Assembly: GCA_021802205.1 (NCBI GenBank)
Contig: JAKAAT010000004.1
Span: 1-49,817, forward strand
Direction of reading: 5' to 3'
From: Thermoplasmata archaeon
GTDB lineage: Archaea; Thermoplasmatota; Thermoplasmata; Thermoplasmatales; Thermoplasmataceae
Length of the DNA stretch: 49,817 nucleotides
A program made the position numbers and the translations under genes. Shown here in pieces: positions 1 to 9,109 of this stretch. The notes beneath the pieces were generated by a model. The model searched no databases. It had not been told where the DNA came from and worked only from the letters and a program-made list of their open reading frames with translations. Positions within the stretch are counted from its first letter, which is position 1, and every line of letters starts with the position of its first letter.

Positions 1-390
1 GCTCCACCACAGATTCAGCAAACACCCAGTGGAAGTGTAATGGGAGACATATTCGAGCAACATCTATCTGGTGTACCGCAGTATCTTGATAGGCTGTCGG
101 GCAATATTTCACAGAGTTCATACATACTTACAGAAAATTCACTGATGCCGTATTTCAGCAATCACTTGCATATATACGCTCCACCTTACACACCGGATTA
201 TTACAAGAATATATCTGAATTCAAGTACATTATAATAGAGAATAATTCCGTATGGGCAAGGATCGGAGGAAACCACTCACTTCAATACATAGTCAACAGT
301 GTATTAAAAAATGGAAGTTTTACAATAGTTGATAGATATGGCCCTGGAAATATAATGGTGCTTGAGAACACAAGAATCCTACAGCAGTAA
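1..390 (+). CDS. C-terminal end of a DUF2079-like membrane protein (5' end outside window)
   Basis: The reading frame is open from base 1, so the ATG at 40 is probably internal and the gene starts outside the window. The visible 129 codons have no membrane segment. They resemble the extracytoplasmic tail of the complete DUF2079 protein at 3611-5251: a stretch asking for a remembered or visible state (SYILTENSLMPYFSN), then FKYIIIENNSVWA and a short beta-rich end closing with GNIMVLEN. DUF2079 proteins are multi-pass archaeal and bacterial membrane proteins of unknown biochemistry, often beside glycosyltransferases, as here. The assignment rests on similarity of layout to the neighbouring paralogue rather than on a catalytic motif. 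Confidence 0.6.
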   Translation, partial: APPQIQQTPSGSVMGDIFEQHLSGVPQYLDRLSGNISQSSYILTENSLMPYFSNHLHIYAPPYTPDYYKNISEFKYIIIENNSVWARIGGNHSLQYIVNSVLKNGSFTIVDRYGPGNIMVLENTRILQQ

Positions 391-508
391 ATTTTGCTAT
401 TAAACTTAAGCTGCTATAAATTTTATGTCCATTCTACCTACGTTTTTGTATAAAACACAATACCTCAAAAATTATACAAGGATAAATATTTCCAGATATA
501 TGGCAGTA

Positions 509-2404
509 TTAATCAGATTTGAATTTGATCTTGTTATATTCCTTGTAATAGGTTAGAAGTTCATGTGAATACAGTACAACAGTTTTGGAGTAATTATTGA
601 CAATTTTGGATTCTCCGGACTTTCTACCTCTCATCTCTATTGGTATTTCCCTTATATTCCTGTTTTTATTATTAAATATCAGAAGGCACAGAAGTGGCTT
701 ATACATAGATTTGTATGGCTTAAGGCTGGCGAGCATATTCCTGCGGCACATGAAGTATCCAGATAAGGGGTCTTTAATTCGTGCAGTAAAAGGAAACATT
801 GAATGGGCCATCCCAGTGGCAATCCTGCTTATAACTTCTCTTTTGTATTCCCAGTTATTCTTTGAGCCGATTATATAGCGAGAACCTATAACCACTGAAT
901 ATCCCTGATTGAATTTTTCAACGAAATCTTTAATGTATTCAACAGGATGCTGTAAATCGCAGTCCATTACTATGATATATGGGTTTCTTGCAATTTTAGC
1001 TCCCGCTATCTGTGCATCCAGTGTACCCATCTTTTTATGACGCTTTACAAGATTAATGGCTATCCTAGTATTTACCTTCTTGTATTCTTCGATAATTTCC
1101 ACGGTACCGTCCGTACTGCCATCATCTACTATTACAATTTCGTCTATATTTTTAATATTGTAGAGTTCCAATGTTCTATAGATCTGTTCAAGCCAAGTCC
1201 TTATATTTCCTGCTTCGTTCAGTGATGCAGTTACTATGCTGATTTTATCCTTTGAAATTTGGTCTTCAAAAAGCAAATTCCGTGAAAAAGTATTAACCAT
1301 TTCAGAGCTAAAGTAATTTAAGCTTTTTCTCCTTATGCCATCCCTGAGAAATGCGTAGAAAACAGAATTATTTTCCTTCATATTTTTATATTTTTCAATG
1401 AAATTATTGAATATTTCTGGTCTGGTATTAAGAGAGAATTCAATGGTTCCTGAAATGCTCTCAGGCATCTCTGGCGCAGAATAAATATTTGTAGATAGGA
1501 GTGGGAGACCGGACAAGGGGGCCTCCAGATAGGACGAATTCAGAGGCTCATACCTTGAGAGGTTTATCATTACATCAGAGGAAGCCAGGAGACGGAATTT
1601 TAAATTATTGTCCGGATGTTCAAATAACTGTACATTTCCATACACAGATAATTTTTTAAGGCATCTTCCTGGCTTCTTTCTGTATGAGATAAACCGGAAT
1701 GTTATATTATTATATCTCCTTACGGTTTTCATTAGTAATCTATTACGCATGAAAGAAGAAATACCATAATTGCATATAACACTGAATTTTTTGCCTGGAT
1801 TTGTATAGTATTTATCATATTGAAGGTTATACTGAGGCATTTTGATTAAATTACCATCAGGAACACCCAGTTTTCTATAAAAATCTCTCTGAAACTTATT
1901 CTGAACCTGTATTTTCAGATCTATTCTATTCAGGTGACCGAAAATGAGCCTGTTAAGTATATTTATAAGGGGTTTTTCCATGAATTTTCTGTTCAGATAC
2001 TCAAAATATGTACCCTGATTGCCAAGAATTATTTTGGGATGCATGTTATTCGTGTAAAAATATTTTGACATTTTTGCAAACAAAATACTTGGACTTGCGA
2101 AATAATAAAGATCGTAATTTGTTAATTCTTTATAAATAAGATCAAATGAAAATAATCCTATGAGTTCTGCGGTCCTTCCACCGCTGAGATTGATAAATGT
2201 TTTTCTGGCAAATAGGTCCATTTTGAATGCATTAGTATTTACTGTAAATTCTCCATTAGTATTGATATTTTTATTATTACCAGGAGGGGTGAAAATTGTA
2301 ACATCATATCCCTGACCGTTGATAATCTCTGCCATCTGGATTACATTCCTTTCCGCAATTCCATTTAAACCAAGATTCGATGAACCTATTATTGCCGCTC
2401 TCAT
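509..2404 (-). CDS. Two-domain glycosyltransferase (GT4-like N half fused to GT2 C half)
   Basis: A 631-residue protein with two transferase modules. Residues 1 to about 370 look like a GT-B fold GT4 enzyme, with the Rossmann start MRAAIIGSSNLGLNGIAERN and an E-x7-E type segment (EPLNSSYLEAPLSGLPLLS). From about residue 388 a GT2 domain begins with ISIVTASLNEAGNI, followed by IVDDGSTDG, the metal-binding run MDCDLQHP and GSRY. The second half resembles dolichyl-phosphate mannosyltransferase-type GT2 enzymes but has no membrane anchor. It is transcribed away from the GT4 gene at 2493. The fusion suggests two successive sugar additions by one polypeptide (inference); substrates are unknown. Confidence 0.85.
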   Translation of the reverse strand: MRAAIIGSSNLGLNGIAERNVIQMAEIINGQGYDVTIFTPPGNNKNINTNGEFTVNTNAFKMDLFARKTFINLSGGRTAELIGLFSFDLIYKELTNYDLYYFASPSILFAKMSKYFYTNNMHPKIILGNQGTYFEYLNRKFMEKPLINILNRLIFGHLNRIDLKIQVQNKFQRDFYRKLGVPDGNLIKMPQYNLQYDKYYTNPGKKFSVICNYGISSFMRNRLLMKTVRRYNNITFRFISYRKKPGRCLKKLSVYGNVQLFEHPDNNLKFRLLASSDVMINLSRYEPLNSSYLEAPLSGLPLLSTNIYSAPEMPESISGTIEFSLNTRPEIFNNFIEKYKNMKENNSVFYAFLRDGIRRKSLNYFSSEMVNTFSRNLLFEDQISKDKISIVTASLNEAGNIRTWLEQIYRTLELYNIKNIDEIVIVDDGSTDGTVEIIEEYKKVNTRIAINLVKRHKKMGTLDAQIAGAKIARNPYIIVMDCDLQHPVEYIKDFVEKFNQGYSVVIGSRYIIGSKNNWEYKREVISRIATGMAHSMFPFTARIKDPLSGYFMCRRNMLASLKPYKSMYKPLLCLLIFNNKNRNIREIPIEMRGRKSGESKIVNNYSKTVVLYSHELLTYYKEYNKIKFKSD

Positions 2405-2429
2405 ACAGTTAAATGTAAATGAAAAATGG

Positions 2430-2460
2430 CTATATATATGTTCGTATATTAATATTTAAA
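2430..2460. promoter_or_regulatory. Divergent promoter region between the two glycosyltransferase genes
   Basis: The 88 bases between the divergent starts hold TATA-like runs: TATATATATG at 2431-2440, about 30 bases ahead of the minus-strand start at 2404, and AATATTTAAA at 2451-2460 plus TTATAATTTTT near 2468 for the plus-strand gene at 2493. Spacing fits archaeal promoters with short or absent leaders. Which box serves the plus-strand gene is uncertain. Confidence 0.45.
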
Positions 2461-2492
2461 ATTTCTGTTATAATTTTTGATTTTTTTATGTT

Positions 2493-3590
2493 ATGCCATT
2501 ATATATTTATCAATGCTTCGCATATCCTGATGTGATTACATATATAACAGTGGATTCTACAGTAACCGGAGTTGGAAAATACGCTTACGATATATATAAT
2601 CTAATGAAACCTGAGAGCAGTATAATCCAGATAATATTCAACAAAAAATATATGGATAATAGATACAGAAATCCTGTGATGGGAACAAGGTATCCGGTTG
2701 TTAATTATTTTCTATCAGGAATTGTATACCGTGACATTATAAGTGATGTAAACTCTGTTGAGGAAGTTGTGCATATTACTTCCCAGACAATGAAGCCCGT
2801 TTTTAATTCAAAGCACATGGTGGTTACTGTGCATGATATTATGGCCTCACAGAATAATATTAAAACAGGTTCTGTAATGGAAGCAGTAAAAAAAAGGTAT
2901 ATGAATCAGTATCTGAAGGCGTATATGAAGTATAATAATATTGTCACAGTTTCAAATACGGTGAAATCCCAGATACTGGAAACTTTCAATATAGATGAAA
3001 GAAAAGTAACAGTGATTCCGCCCTATATCCCGAATTACTTTTATCATCTAGAAAACAAGGAGAAACTGAGGGAGAAACTTGGACTTCCCACTGATAAAAC
3101 CCTTATTCTCTCAGTTTCTTCAAACCAGCCGAGGAAGAACCTTGGCATGGTTAAAAGGGTAATGGACAGACTCGGAAATAAATATTCACTTGTCCGTGTG
3201 GGTCCTGCTCTCGGGAATTCCATAACCTTCAATAATGTTGATGAAACCACAATGAACGAAATATACAATGCCTGCGATGTGCTATATTTTCCAACGTTAA
3301 TGGAGGGATTCGGGTATCCTGTTGTGGAGGCATTTAAAACCGGACTGCCTGTTGTTTCATCTGATATAGATATTATCAGGGAAGTATCCTCCGATGCTGC
3401 TGTTCTGGTAGATCCTACAGACCTTCAGGATAATATAAAGGGCATAAGCAGTGCCATAGAAAATGAAAAAACAATGATTGAAAGAGGATTTGTTATATCA
3501 AAAAAATATACTGCATCTTCCATCAGGCAGTTACTTGTAAATTATTACAATAATATAATTGATGGTTCAGTTAATAATAAAACATATTAA
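2493..3590 (+). CDS. GT4 family glycosyltransferase
   Basis: A 365-residue GT-B fold transferase. The first about 190 residues form the acceptor domain (TGVGKYAYDIYNL, then VVTVHDIM and IVTVSNTVKSQI). The donor domain opens with LSVSSNQPRKNL near residue 205, and the GT4 signature E-x7-E is EGFGYPVVE near residue 272, followed by GLPVVSSD. It is closely related in the donor half to the GT4 at 33612-34640 (shared SVSS..RKNL..V and LVRVGP), so the two are probably paralogues. It lies 20 bases upstream of the DUF2079 gene and is likely cotranscribed with it. Role: sugar addition to a surface glycan; the sugar is unknown. Confidence 0.88.
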   Translation: MPLYIYQCFAYPDVITYITVDSTVTGVGKYAYDIYNLMKPESSIIQIIFNKKYMDNRYRNPVMGTRYPVVNYFLSGIVYRDIISDVNSVEEVVHITSQTMKPVFNSKHMVVTVHDIMASQNNIKTGSVMEAVKKRYMNQYLKAYMKYNNIVTVSNTVKSQILETFNIDERKVTVIPPYIPNYFYHLENKEKLREKLGLPTDKTLILSVSSNQPRKNLGMVKRVMDRLGNKYSLVRVGPALGNSITFNNVDETTMNEIYNACDVLYFPTLMEGFGYPVVEAFKTGLPVVSSDIDIIREVSSDAAVLVDPTDLQDNIKGISSAIENEKTMIERGFVISKKYTASSIRQLLVNYYNNIIDGSVNNKTY

Positions 3591-3610
3591 TATCCCTGCT
3601 ATCAGTTTAT

Positions 3611-5251
3611 ATGGATAGAAAGACGGAGCAGGACCTGGCTATTGTAACCATATTTACAATAATATTTTCTGTTGCTTCATCTATTATATCCTACATGAAA
3701 TACATAAGTTTTCATGACAGCGTGTTGGATCTTGGAGTTTCCTCTGACTTGATTAAGAATGCTCTGACAAGCCCCATTGCATATAATAAATTGATATATT
3801 TTCTGATTTTTCCTGTTTATCATTTTTTTCCCTCACAGATAGGTTTAATGTCCTTTCAGGATTCTTTCATATGTGCCGGAAGTTTACCACTCTACTTCAT
3901 ATCCAGAAAAGTATTAGAGAATAGAAAGTATTCAGTCATAATATCCCTATTATGGCTTCTCTATTTCCCTCTTTCCGGAGTCCAGTGGTTCGACTTCCAT
4001 TTTATGGCCCTGTTTTCCACCATGTTCCTTATTGGCTTTGCTTTTCTTGTTTATGGGAAATATAAGGAGTCATTGATTTTTATGTATCTGGCAGGAATAA
4101 CGGACCTGCTTGCACCAGTTATACTGTTATTTCTTATTATTATACTGATAGTCAAGAAGACAAAAGTTCCAAGATACTATCTGTATGGAATAATAGTTCC
4201 AATAATTACTGTGCTTTCCATTGTGATTATAAAAGACCCATCATATATATTTGGATTTATCAACTTGCGTTCGATTTACTCAAACCCTGACATTTTATAC
4301 TCATCACTGAATAGGAAGATTTTATATTTTATACTTGCAGGGATTCCACTGGGATTGATATCCTTTATTGTGCCTGAAGCACTACTAATAATTCCATATA
4401 TGGGCCTTGTATTCGCCCATAACTACACTCCATATTTTCAGCCTGTATTATACCAGTATCCTGCATTAATTGCATCTGGAATATTCATTGCATTCATTTA
4501 TGGTTTAAAGAGGATTTCAACCAGCAAATTAAAGATAAAGATCAAACACATAATGCCGGTTGTAATTGCCATTACAGTTATAACATGGCTTTTGTTTACC
4601 CCATATGGCAACTTAATTACTAATAATAACTCCGGTATTCCCTATGCCAATGAGATATCAATGGGGAATTATGATGCCTATTCTTCCATTACATACAGCA
4701 TAGAAGACAGGGAATTAAACTCCATGATAAAAACAATTCCGGAAGGTTCATCAGTAGCAATACAGAATAATATGCCACAGCTGGTACAATCATACAATTA
4801 TGTATTGCCCTGCAATGGGTATAATGGTTCTCCACAGTACATAATTACGGATCCGTATTCTGTATGGTTTTATAATGTAGGCATATCCCCAAATGCATAC
4901 ACGGATACACTGACACTAGTTAATGAAAAATTGAGTACTGGAAATTATGGAATATTATACGAGGAGTCTGGCATGATTCTGATGGAAAAGGGATATACAG
5001 GGAAATCTATTAAATTTATACCTTATAAAACAAATGCCAAGAATAATTCAGTACTAAATTTTCTACCGCCAGGAAATTATTCGGTTCAATCTAAAGTAAA
5101 TGTAACACTTATTAGTAATAATGGAACATATAACATAGTTCCACACAATGGTTATGCGTATTTCTCAATAGAAAAATACATAACAGGTGTAAGGGTAGAA
5201 TTTAATTCAGATATGAAAATTACATTTATTCAGGAAAATTATATTCTTTAA
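3611..5251 (+). CDS. DUF2079 family multi-pass membrane protein
   Basis: A 546-residue protein with about ten hydrophobic segments in the first 340 residues and a hydrophilic, Asn-rich tail outside the membrane. The DUF2079 region includes VQWFDFHFMALFSTMFLIGF and the conserved-looking EALLIIPYMG. The family may be a GT-C type lipid-linked sugar transferase, but this is not established. The tail (NNMPQLVQSYNYVLPC, YIITDPYSVWFYN) resembles the partial protein at 1-390. It follows the GT4 gene at 2493 in the same direction. Confidence 0.8.
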   Translation: MDRKTEQDLAIVTIFTIIFSVASSIISYMKYISFHDSVLDLGVSSDLIKNALTSPIAYNKLIYFLIFPVYHFFPSQIGLMSFQDSFICAGSLPLYFISRKVLENRKYSVIISLLWLLYFPLSGVQWFDFHFMALFSTMFLIGFAFLVYGKYKESLIFMYLAGITDLLAPVILLFLIIILIVKKTKVPRYYLYGIIVPIITVLSIVIIKDPSYIFGFINLRSIYSNPDILYSSLNRKILYFILAGIPLGLISFIVPEALLIIPYMGLVFAHNYTPYFQPVLYQYPALIASGIFIAFIYGLKRISTSKLKIKIKHIMPVVIAITVITWLLFTPYGNLITNNNSGIPYANEISMGNYDAYSSITYSIEDRELNSMIKTIPEGSSVAIQNNMPQLVQSYNYVLPCNGYNGSPQYIITDPYSVWFYNVGISPNAYTDTLTLVNEKLSTGNYGILYEESGMILMEKGYTGKSIKFIPYKTNAKNNSVLNFLPPGNYSVQSKVNVTLISNNGTYNIVPHNGYAYFSIEKYITGVRVEFNSDMKITFIQENYIL

Positions 5252-5410
5252 TATTTATTCTCTACTAATCATATGCAAAATCCGATATGTAATTAAAATA
5301 ACGGATATAAGGCTGTTTGTAAATATCAAACTATCATGTAATTTTTAATACGCCGTTAAAAGAGGTATCAGACAACGTCCTACAAAAACTGTAAAATCAA
5401 TGTTTATATA

Positions 5411-5426
5411 CCAATATTTATATATG
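5411..5426 (+). promoter_or_regulatory. TATA box of the GT2 gene at 5452
   Basis: The sequence CCAATATTTATATATG is centred about 30 bases before the ATG at 5452 and about 22 before the TTG at 5443. This fits an archaeal TATA box with a leaderless or nearly leaderless transcript and no Shine-Dalgarno motif. Confidence 0.5.
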
Positions 5427-5451
5427 GTAGTGAGTTTCCTATTTGAACATA

Positions 5452-6240
5452 ATGGAACAGGACAAAGATTCAGAACTTTATCAAAAATACGAAACAGGTA
5501 TATCTTTAATCATACCTACATACCATGAAAAAAATAGAATTATGAAAAGCCTGGATAAATACATCCCTGTTCTTGAATCAACAGGATTAAAATATGAAAT
5601 TATAGTGATTATTGATGGCGAAGATGGCACAGAGAATTTATTGAATGGAATTAAAAATTTAAGCTATTATAAACCTGCAATAAGGCTTGGTAAAGGCGGT
5701 GCTGTTAAAAAGGGATTCTCACTTGCCAGATACAGCTACATTGGATATATAGACGCGGATGGTAGTTTAAGTGTAAAGGACTTTGAAAATATTCTTTCAA
5801 ACATGGAAAATAAATGTTGCACAATAGCATCCAGGTATCTGAATGGCAGCAAATGGATCAATAGGGAGCCATTATTTAACAGGATATCCAGCAGGGGGTT
5901 TAACTTCCTTGTCAATGCATTTTTCCATTTGAATGTCAAGGATACCCAGTGCGGTGCCAAGTTTTTTAATAAGAAGGTTATAGATAGGATACTGCCTGCT
6001 ATCTCTGTCAGAAACAGAACCTTCGATGTTGCCATACTGTACCATGTGAAGAGAGCCGGTTATAATATCAATGAGATTCCCGTGACCTGGAACCATGATG
6101 ATAACTCAAATATGCCAATCAAGGCAGCTATAATACCAATGTTCGTAACAATAGTTGCAATCAAGATCATGAATTCAAGGATTAAAGAATACGTTCCAAA
6201 ATTTTTATACAAAATAGTATCAAAGTTTAATTTTTACTGA
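5452..6240 (+). CDS. GT2 glycosyltransferase, dolichyl-phosphate glucosyltransferase-like
   Basis: About 262 residues of GT-A fold GT2 enzyme. Motifs in order: SLIIPTYHEKNRI, VIIDGEDGTENL (nucleotide binding), RLGKGGAVKKGF, YIDADGSLS (metal-binding DAD), ASRYLNGS, VKDTQCGAKFF and IPVTWNHD. RLGKGGAVKKG and DTQCGAKFF are typical of enzymes that charge a polyprenyl phosphate with glucose or a similar sugar. There are no clear membrane helices at the end, unlike some DPM1-like forms. ATG at 5452 is preferred; an in-frame TTG lies at 5443. The 3' end overlaps the convergent epimerase gene by 7 bases. It probably supplies a lipid-linked sugar for this locus. Confidence 0.85.
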   Translation: MEQDKDSELYQKYETGISLIIPTYHEKNRIMKSLDKYIPVLESTGLKYEIIVIIDGEDGTENLLNGIKNLSYYKPAIRLGKGGAVKKGFSLARYSYIGYIDADGSLSVKDFENILSNMENKCCTIASRYLNGSKWINREPLFNRISSRGFNFLVNAFFHLNVKDTQCGAKFFNKKVIDRILPAISVRNRTFDVAILYHVKRAGYNINEIPVTWNHDDNSNMPIKAAIIPMFVTIVAIKIMNSRIKEYVPKFLYKIVSKFNFY

Positions 6241-7127
6241 TCCAGCATCGCCCTTATTCCTGATCTAATATCATATTCCGGGGTAAAGCCTAAATCATTC
6301 CTTGCCTTTTCTATTACTGCCTGGGTGAACATCTGGTAGCTGGAAAATGGATTTTTCTCATACATTGGTTCAATGTTTGAATTCATTTCCTCCCTAATTA
6401 TTCTATAAATTGTATTGAAATCCGTTGATATTCCTGTTCCGATATTGTATGCCTCACCTGGTTTTCCCTTCTCCATTGCAAGCACGGATGCCCTTGCGTT
6501 ATCCTTTATGTATATGAAATCCCTCCTCTGTGTGCCATCACCGAATATTACAGGAGTTTTCTTATTCCTTAAATCATCTATAAACTTGTGGAATATGCTG
6601 GAGTATGCCCCCTTGCTGTTCTCCCCTATGCCGTATGTATTGAAATACCTCAAATAAACTGAATCCAGATGCCTTAGCAGGGAAAATGACCTGGCTGTTA
6701 TTTCGTTTGTATATTTCGTTACTGCGTAAAGGTTTGGATACGCATCAGTTACCATATCCTCCTTCACAGGAACATCTATATTGCCGTATACAGCAGAGGA
6801 TGATGCCAGTATAACCTTTTTTACATTATTCTTATATGCGGCCTTCAGTATATTGTATGTTCCCATTACATTTATTTCATAGCCATTGGAATTAATATCC
6901 TCGAATTCCGGTGGTGAAGTTACTGCTGCGAGGTTGAAAACATAGTCTATTCCTTTCATGGAATTGTTCAATTTATCATAATCTGATATATTACCATTTA
7001 TATGTTCATTTGCATAGTTATCCTTTTTTGCTATGTCGTATGATACAGTGTAATAGCCTTTCCTGTTCAGTAATTCAATAATGTTTCTTCCGATAAATCC
7101 TGATCCACCAATTACTAGAGATTTCAT
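6234..7127 (-). CDS. NAD-dependent sugar epimerase/dehydratase (extended SDR)
   Basis: A 297-residue extended short-chain dehydrogenase/reductase. MKSLVIGGSGFIGRN gives the NAD-binding GxxGxxG at the very start, which decides the start at 7127 over an in-frame start 66 bases upstream. The catalytic set is complete: Ser in ASSSAVYG and Tyr-x3-Lys in YAVTK. The later RRDFIYIKDNARA and YNIGTG segments are typical of UDP-glucose 4-epimerase-like and nucleotide-sugar dehydratase proteins. The exact sugar cannot be told from sequence. It is convergent with the GT2 gene at 5452, overlapping its end by 7 bases. Confidence 0.87.
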   Translation of the reverse strand: MKSLVIGGSGFIGRNIIELLNRKGYYTVSYDIAKKDNYANEHINGNISDYDKLNNSMKGIDYVFNLAAVTSPPEFEDINSNGYEINVMGTYNILKAAYKNNVKKVILASSSAVYGNIDVPVKEDMVTDAYPNLYAVTKYTNEITARSFSLLRHLDSVYLRYFNTYGIGENSKGAYSSIFHKFIDDLRNKKTPVIFGDGTQRRDFIYIKDNARASVLAMEKGKPGEAYNIGTGISTDFNTIYRIIREEMNSNIEPMYEKNPFSSYQMFTQAVIEKARNDLGFTPEYDIRSGIRAMLDQ

Positions 7128-7532
7128 AGTCTGGAATAATAAATATGCATATATTTTTTGCCATGATATATTATGGGGATATTGTAATAACAATTCAGGG
7201 ATAGATATGTTGAGGAAATGTATATTTTATCTATTAAAGATATATGGCATAATGCATAATCCCAAGGTATAAGGATTCCACAGAAATAAATTGTACAGGA
7301 AATGGATATTATTTATAACGGATATCATTCCTGAATAGTCTATGTGATTGCCATGAATCCAATAATAAGGTAAAAAATATCTAAAAGACATAGAAATTTT
7401 GAACTGAGAATCCCTAAACATAATGCTACAATTGACTGGAAAAATCGATACAATACAGCCTGTATATAAGAAAAAAATATTGGTTTGAGACAAATATCAA
7501 AACCTGTACTTTGCCAGAGACTAAATCTAAGT
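7128..7532. other. Gene-free stretch, nothing recognised
   Basis: About 400 AT-rich bases. Only unrecognised short open frames occur on the minus strand, with Cys- and aromatic-rich translations unlike real neighbours. I see no promoter, repeat or RNA structure I can support. It may be degraded mobile DNA belonging with the small gene at 7533. Confidence 0.4.
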
Positions 7533-7934
7533 CTATTTCTTTTCTGCGGAAACCCTGTCACTGTTTACATCAGGTACTTCATCTAATGGAGGACTCTTAA
7601 TATAAACAATTTTGATGTTATGCAAATCAGTCGGTAGAGCTCTTTCGCCCCGATGCTTATTGGCATGTTGTATAAGACTATCCGGAGTTATTCCGGGGAT
7701 TACCATTTGGATTCTATGTATAATGGGCTTTTCAGGCATAAATATAATTCTAGAGGCCAAGTTATTTATGTGTTTGTTGTGATCATCTATTGTATATTTT
7801 ATAGCTGTGGTGGAAAGACTTACATTTCTGGATATAGAAATCAATTCTGATATACGCCTTAAAGAATATTTATCTGTGTGCAATCTTATAATAGCAGAGC
7901 GAATTTCCGGTGTGATTTTCTTCGGTCTTCCCAT
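7533..7934 (-). CDS. Small helix-turn-helix protein, possibly a transposase N-terminus
   Basis: 133 residues. The first 55 (MGRPKKITPEIRSAIIRL, then YSLRRISELIS and TTAIKYTIDDH) look like a helix-turn-helix DNA-binding domain of the homeodomain-like type found at the start of IS630-like transposases and resolvases. The rest has no motif I recognise and no DDE residues follow in frame. No inverted repeats were found on either side. It could be a truncated transposase or a free-standing regulator. It stands alone between the epimerase gene and the repeat block. Confidence 0.5.
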   Translation of the reverse strand: MGRPKKITPEIRSAIIRLHTDKYSLRRISELISISRNVSLSTTAIKYTIDDHNKHINNLASRIIFMPEKPIIHRIQMVIPGITPDSLIQHANKHRGERALPTDLHNIKIVYIKSPPLDEVPDVNSDRVSAEKK

Positions 7935-8130
7935 ATTATTGAATTACAAAGTTCTATAAATAGTTTCGTGTTTTATTTGTGTATAATTATTATTACTTAA
8001 TTCTATATAAACATTTTGAAAATATTACTAATGAAGGTGTTAACTTAACAATAAACAGGAGTTTTTAACTTAACGGCCCTTTAATCCTATTTGTGCGCAT
8101 TTATTTCTGAAATTATATGGACAAACAATT

Positions 8131-8780
8131 GTAAACCATTGATTTTACGGTGTTTCTGAGTTTTGGTGTTTTGCACCAAAACCTGTTCAAAACTGCACCA
8201 TAATTCCAGGAGTATTGAAAACACTGGCTTACTGTGGGATTACTGGATAATTGCACCAAAACCTGTTAAAAACTCCGAAACCATTGAAAATACGGGCTGG
8301 CTGAGTTTTGAACAGGGTTTTGAACAGGGTTTTGAACAGGGTTTTGAACAGCTCAAAAATCCCGAGAACACCCCCTGAAACCACTTAAAGCAATCAGATA
8401 TCTCATTGCGTAAAGCCGTCTTTTCAAGGACTTTCTGCCACTTTACCGATCGAGCTTTAGTTTTGAGTTTTATCGACCAGTTTTGAACAACCAAAACTCG
8501 ACCAAAACTCACGACATGCTGGAAACCATTGATTTTACTACTTCCCTGAGTTTTGAACAGGGTTTTGAACAGGTTTTGGTTTTTTTCCCAAAAAGCCGAT
8601 ATTAATTTCCATTAGCAATTGTGTAAACCATTGAAAACACTATTTCCCTGAGTTTTGAACAGGTTTTGAACAGGTTTTGAACAGGTTTTGAACAGGTTTG
8701 GTTTATTTCTGGAAACCATTGAAAACACTAGTTCCTTGAGTTTTGAACAGGTTTTGGTTCACTTGTTCAAAACTAAAATT
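8131..8780. repeat. Clustered direct and inverted repeats built on GTTTTGAACAGG
   Basis: A noncoding block of a composite unit: AAACCATTGAAAACACTA, a short spacer, CCTGAGTTTTGAACAGG, then one to four tandem copies of the core, often ending in TTTTGGTTT. Units start near 8131, 8277, 8521, 8624 and 8710, with a partial one near 8211. In two places the core is inverted (CAAAACCTGTTCAAAAC at 8177-8193, a changed form near 8256), giving hairpin potential. Tandem period is 12 at 8304-8350 and 11 at 8653-8696. Function unknown. Confidence 0.85.
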
Positions 8781-8935
8781 GCCCTGAATGGAACCGGTAA
8801 TTTTAACAAGATTAATTTAATACAATTAACAAAATATAAATGGAACAATGTCTATTTTCCTTTATTTTACTGGTTCTGCACAGGAAGATTCAATTTTACA
8901 ATTTATTTTACAATCAATTCTTAAATCTAATCTAA

Positions 8936-8967
8936 AATTGAATTTAGAATTGAATTTAGAATTGAAT
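8936..8967. repeat. Short tandem repeat AATTGAATTTAG
   Basis: Two full and one partial copy of a 12-base unit (8936-8947, 8948-8959, 8960-8967). It lies in a gene-free, AT-rich stretch between the repeat block and the epimerase gene. Confidence 0.75.
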
Positions 8968-9109
8968 GCCCAAATTTCTATTTTGAAAGTAAAATGGGAC
9001 TAAATTAGCTATCCAATCGAATAGCCTATCTTTATCAATAATTTTTGGATTTTTTATACGCATATATAAAATTGGAAATAGAAAATGTGCTTAGAAGTAT
9101 GTTAAAAAA

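Noticed and set aside
8131-8780. CRISPR array
   Set aside because: The repeats are contiguous 11-12 base units or longer mixed boxes without regular unique spacers, and there is no leader or cas gene.
8163-8924. Small proteins with FEQG or CSKP repeats in the repeat block
   Set aside because: Open frames arise because the 12-base tandem repeat preserves phase; the 11-base array and inverted units break any shared frame, and no ribosome binding site or domain is seen.
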